A stretch of DNA of 9,024 nucleotides, from assembly GCA_007117555.1 (NCBI GenBank), contig SKGI01000109.1, positions 1 through 9,024 of the forward strand. Reading direction: 5' to 3'. Under the pieces are notes generated by a model. It did not search any database. It was given only the letters and a program-made list of their open reading frames with translations, and was not told the origin of the DNA. The stretch comes from Candidatus Izemoplasma sp. (lineage in GTDB: Bacteria > Bacillota_I > Bacilli_A > Izemoplasmatales > Izemoplasmataceae). The position numbers and the translations under genes are program-made. This document shows, piece by piece, positions 6,834 through 9,024 of the stretch (the first letter of the stretch is position 1; every line of letters starts with the position of its first letter).

Positions 6834-7166
6834 TCAATCCTTTTCTTTTGTAGGGTTGATCTTAGTTAAACCGAGCACTTCTTCAACCGGTAAAGAAAAG
6901 ACCAAACCTTTCCCCGGCTCTTCAAGATGTAACGCTTCTTGAATGCCAACCATCACCGCTTCGGCTTTATCTTGTTCAACAAGTGTGATAACAATTTCTT
7001 TTTCTGGTTCAATAAAGCGACTTAAAAACTTCCGTGTTTCAGTCGAACCCGTGCCTCGGCCACTTAAAATGGTGCCACCTGTAGCCCCCTGACGACGGCT
7101 TGCATCAACGACATCCGTGCCTGTGCCACGTGTCGTAATCGTGATGATACAACGATAGGGTTTCAT
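6834..7166 (-). CDS. PII-like signalling protein, second of a pair
   Basis: This 110-residue protein has the length and pattern of PII (GlnB/GlnK) family trimers: a beta strand CIITITTRG, then an amphipathic helix VVDASRRQGA, then GGTILSGRGTGS (30-41), EKEIVITLVE (55-64) and the C-terminal EPGKGLVFSLPVEEVLGL (83-100). It belongs with the divergent PII-like proteins of Firmicutes, not with true GlnB. The region that would be the T-loop is short and has no tyrosine in the place of the uridylylated Tyr51. It starts with ATG overlapping the previous gene's TGA (ATGA), with GGAGG 7 nt upstream. It lies directly before fetA in the same operon, as GlnK lies beside AmtB and SbtB beside SbtA. By analogy it may bind a small ligand and gate the transporter, which is inference. 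The ligand cannot be told. Confidence 0.82.
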   Translation of the reverse strand: MKPYRCIITITTRGTGTDVVDASRRQGATGGTILSGRGTGSTETRKFLSRFIEPEKEIVITLVEQDKAEAVMVGIQEALHLEEPGKGLVFSLPVEEVLGLTKINPTKEKD

Positions 7167-7513
7167 GACCGTGCCTCCTCATCTTTTTCAAGTGCTGCCC
7201 CATCAAAAAGCGCTGCCCCTACATCCATCACAAACATGATGCCAGTATTCTTTTTGTCCATTTTGCCAAGGGTCATAAACCGTGTCTTGACCGTGTCAAG
7301 CAGTTCAGCATCTAAAAGCGTTAAAATGACATCGCGGTCAGGGTCATAAGTTAACCCAAGTAACGATTCAAACAGTTCAGGATTGACCGTCCCTCGCCCA
7401 TGTAAGATGGTCGAACCTCTGAGACCTAAAGCTACGCCTTCCTTAACAAGCTTTTTACTGTAGCCTTTTTTAATGATGGTCACCAGCAGTTTTTGCGAAC
7501 TTCCGCTGTGCAT
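7163..7513 (-). CDS. PII-like signalling protein, first of a pair
   Basis: This 116-residue protein is a paralogue of the next gene: KLLVTIIKKG, LVKEGVALGLRGSTILHGRGT (about 22-42), DRDVILTLLD (59-68) and NTGIMFVMDV (89-98) align block for block with it. Like its partner it lacks a long PII T-loop and the Tyr51 context. It ends in a charged tail (ALEKDEEARS). The start at 7513 is preferred because the promoter's -10 lies at 7550-7555, so an ATG at 7582 in the same frame is upstream of the transcript. AAGGAG lies 10 nt before the chosen ATG. It is the first gene of a four-gene operon and overlaps the next by 4 bp. Two different subunits could form homo- or heterotrimers; the sequence does not say which. 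Confidence 0.78.
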   Translation of the reverse strand: MHSGSSQKLLVTIIKKGYSKKLVKEGVALGLRGSTILHGRGTVNPELFESLLGLTYDPDRDVILTLLDAELLDTVKTRFMTLGKMDKKNTGIMFVMDVGAALFDGAALEKDEEARS

Positions 7514-7549
7514 CGTTGCCACGCTCCTTGCATGTAAACATGATACTTC

Positions 7550-7558
7550 ATTATAGCA
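7550..7558 (-). promoter_or_regulatory. Extended -10 promoter of the PII-like/fetAB operon
   Basis: On the minus strand TGC is followed directly by a perfect TATAAT (7555-7550). No good -35 stands 17 bp upstream (TGCCAC), as is usual for extended -10 promoters. Transcription would begin near 7543, giving a leader of about 30 nt with the AAGGAG site. It shares a 12-mer with the lipoprotein promoter. Confidence 0.7.
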
Positions 7559-7618
7559 TGCATCCAAGTTTGGTGGCAGCAATTTCTCATTTGTGAAGTA
7601 CGCGTGTGATCATGTCAT

Positions 7619-7658
7619 AAAAAAAGCCTAGACCCAAAGAACTACTTGGGTCTAGGCT
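7619..7658 (-). terminator. Rho-independent terminator of the DUF134-NifX gene
   Basis: A perfect 13-bp stem (AGCCTAGACCCAA with TTGGGTCTAGGCT) with an 8-nt loop is followed on the minus strand by a run of seven T (7625-7619). It starts 8 bp after the stop codon and separates this gene from the PII-like operon. Confidence 0.95.
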
Positions 7659-7666
7659 GAAACACG

Positions 7667-8431
7667 CTAACAACTACCGCCACAATCATCTTCAACGTCA
7701 CCTTGGTCATGACAACAAGGATCATAATTTTCATCGTGCTCGCAGTCTCCCGCTTCACCATGACAGTTTCCCTCAGTGACATGTGCTTTCATCGGTTCAA
7801 GCGCTCCCGCTTCATAGTGTTTCAGTACTTCTTGCGGATCGCCTGTGCCATAGAGCACTTCAAACCCTTCGGAAAGATAGCGTTCTAACGCTTGTTTGCC
7901 CATGCCACCAGCAATGATCGTTTGGACATGCAAACTTTGCATGTAATGGCGACACGCTATTTTCGCCTCAGGATCAGGCAAAATGATATCTTTACGAATC
8001 AGTTCATTGTCTTCATATCGACATAACCAAAACGCTTTAGACTTACCAAAATGTGAAGCAACCGCTTCTTCATCCATCGCAATCGCCACCACTTTATGGG
8101 TGTGATCCGTACGGACGAAACCACAATCTTCAGGGTTGTTGTTACGATTGAGAACATATTCTCCGCCTTGAATTTCAATATGCGCCCCCTCAACAATCGC
8201 CTTACCGATAATTTTACGCGCTTGACTGTATAGACGTTGCACAGTCGTCCGTGCGACGCCCATTGAAACTGCCGCCATCTCTTGATCTTTACCTTCATAA
8301 TCGATTAGGCGAATCGTCTCAAACGCATCCACCGGTAATTGAAACACCCGATCAATCGGTAATTTTGTTGGTCCGAATGACGCAATCGGCGGATGACAAC
8401 AAACTCTTCTTTTCTTTTTAGGTCTTGCCAT
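7667..8431 (-). CDS. DUF134-type DNA-binding protein fused to a NifX/NifB-like (FeMo-cofactor-binding) domain
   Basis: This 254-residue protein has three parts. Residues 1-105 are DUF134/UPF0251: the MARPKKKRRVC start, then a helix-turn-helix at about 36-78 (AFETIRLIDYEG, MAAVSMGVARTTVQRLYSQAR), then an IQGGEY end. Residues about 113-205 match the dinitrogenase iron-molybdenum cofactor-binding fold (KVVAIAMDEEAVASHFGKS, FWLCRYED, CRHYMQSLHVQTIIAGGMG). A tail (217-254) has six Cys and four His and looks metal-binding. DUF134 and NifX-like domains are often found together in anaerobes; a role as a metal- or Fe-S-responsive regulator is inference. The start at 8431 is chosen for its MARP start and the GGAG 10 nt upstream; an ATG at 8458 lies within a few nt of the predicted transcript start. 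The gene is monocistronic, with its own promoter and terminator. Confidence 0.87.
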   Translation of the reverse strand: MARPKKKRRVCCHPPIASFGPTKLPIDRVFQLPVDAFETIRLIDYEGKDQEMAAVSMGVARTTVQRLYSQARKIIGKAIVEGAHIEIQGGEYVLNRNNNPEDCGFVRTDHTHKVVAIAMDEEAVASHFGKSKAFWLCRYEDNELIRKDIILPDPEAKIACRHYMQSLHVQTIIAGGMGKQALERYLSEGFEVLYGTGDPQEVLKHYEAGALEPMKAHVTEGNCHGEAGDCEHDENYDPCCHDQGDVEDDCGGSC

Positions 8432-8453
8432 GATATAAACACTCCTTTTTTTA

Positions 8454-8463
8454 AACATATGTT
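8454..8463. promoter_or_regulatory. Perfect palindrome at the transcript start, possible operator
   Basis: AACATATGTT is a perfect 10-bp palindrome placed at the predicted transcription start of the DUF134-NifX gene, 8 bp downstream of the -10. Its position would suit a repressor site, perhaps for the gene's own product. A 10-bp AT-rich palindrome can also arise by chance. Confidence 0.3.
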
Positions 8464-8469
8464 ATTTAT

Positions 8470-8498
8470 AGTGTAAATGATGCGTGATACTTTGTCAA
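8470..8498 (-). promoter_or_regulatory. Promoter of the DUF134-NifX gene
   Basis: On the minus strand a perfect -35 TTGACA (8498-8493), a 17-bp spacer and TACACT (8475-8470, 4 of 6). It begins 2 bp after the hydrolase stop codon. Transcription would begin near 8463. Confidence 0.7.
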
Positions 8499-8499
8499 G

Positions 8500-9024
8500 T
8501 TACTCAAACAAATCTGTTAGCGCATCGATGACGAATTGTTGCTGCTCAGCACGTGTTATGGTCGCTGTGCCATCACCACGCTGAGGTCCGTAGTGACCAA
8601 ACCAAGCGTGGTTGCCCCCAGGGATTTCAATAAAGGACGTATCTTCAGGTAACAACACCCTAGTCGTTTCAAACGCTTCGCGGTTTAAAACGGTATCATG
8701 TTCCCCATAGATCGAAATCACAGGGATGTCTAACGCACTTAAGTCTTCACTTTCTGCCGGATAAGCACCCAAAAATATTAAAGCATCCATCGCCGCATCA
8801 TCCGCGATGAAAGAAAGGGTCGCTCCACCAAGCGAATGGCCGATGGCAATCCATGGTTGATCACTTGGGTGCGCGTCTTTTATATCCCCGAAAGCATCCC
8901 GGCGGATAATGGCTAAATTGAGCGGCATTTTCGGCAAGAAAACACGGTATCCTTTGTCACGAAGCACCGATGCAAACACCAGATACGCTTCCGTCCTTAC
9001 AAGACCCCCTTGATAAAACACCAC
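8500..9024 (-). CDS. Alpha/beta hydrolase family protein, N-terminus cut by window edge
   Basis: The visible 174 residues hold a complete catalytic triad of an alpha/beta hydrolase (Abhydrolase_5-like): the nucleophile elbow GHSLGG (Ser64 of the visible part), GEHDTV (Asp110) and GGNHAWFG (His139). Near the edge, VFYQGG resembles the family's oxyanion strand (often FYPGG), and LPKMPLNLAI follows the first helix, so probably only the start, perhaps with a signal or membrane anchor, is missing. The GTG at the window edge is an internal Val codon and not a start. The substrate cannot be told; esterase or dienelactone-hydrolase-like annotations would be guesses. The gene ends in TAA, with no terminator before the next promoter, so read-through into the DUF134-NifX gene is possible. 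Confidence 0.85.
   Translation of the reverse strand: MVFYQGGLVRTEAYLVFASVLRDKGYRVFLPKMPLNLAIIRRDAFGDIKDAHPSDQPWIAIGHSLGGATLSFIADDAAMDALIFLGAYPAESEDLSALDIPVISIYGEHDTVLNREAFETTRVLLPEDTSFIEIPGGNHAWFGHYGPQRGDGTATITRAEQQQFVIDALTDLFE

Overview
The window reads as a piece of a low-to-moderate GC, Gram-positive-type (Bacillota or Mollicutes-related) chromosome. The genes have strong GGAGG-type ribosome binding sites, a classic lipobox lipoprotein, sigma-A-like promoters and T-rich hairpin terminators. Several genes end in TGA and tryptophan is read from TGG, so the genetic code is the standard bacterial one and not the Mycoplasma code. The gene set (long S41 lipoprotein with Ig-like repeats, PII-like pairs, a DUF134-NifX fusion) would suit an anaerobic Izemoplasmatales/Clostridia-like lineage, but that placement is from memory and weak. 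Every confident gene lies on the minus strand, so transcription runs right to left.

From the right: 8500-9024 is the end of an alpha/beta hydrolase gene cut by the window edge. A TTGACA promoter just after its stop drives a DUF134/NifX-like fusion protein with a Cys/His-rich tail (7667-8431), closed by a perfect 13-bp terminator. An extended -10 promoter at 7550-7558 then starts a tightly packed operon (5385-7513): two paralogous small PII-like signalling proteins, a FetA-type ABC ATPase and a FetB/UPF0014-type permease. Three of the junctions overlap or nearly touch, so the two PII-like proteins are good candidates to sense a metabolite and gate the transporter.

A second promoter whose -35 overlaps the fetB stop codon drives a 975-residue secreted lipoprotein (2344-5271). 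It has three degenerate Ig-like repeats, an acidic linker and an S41 (C-terminal-processing-type) peptidase domain, and ends at a strong terminator (2285-2319). The two promoters share an identical 12-mer around the -10.

The left end (252-2054) is visibly more AT-rich. It carries an AbiE-like two-gene toxin-antitoxin (type IV) module with its own promoter and a possible direct-repeat operator. The regulator/antitoxin is intact. The nucleotidyltransferase toxin is split by a one-base frameshift at 785-788 and also carries six TTTC tandem repeats inside its coding sequence, a layout that suggests phase variation or decay. The 336-bp gap between this module and the lipoprotein gene holds a terminator and a long imperfect inverted repeat. 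The first 251 bases hold no gene that I can support. No rRNA, tRNA, CRISPR array or insertion sequence was recognised.
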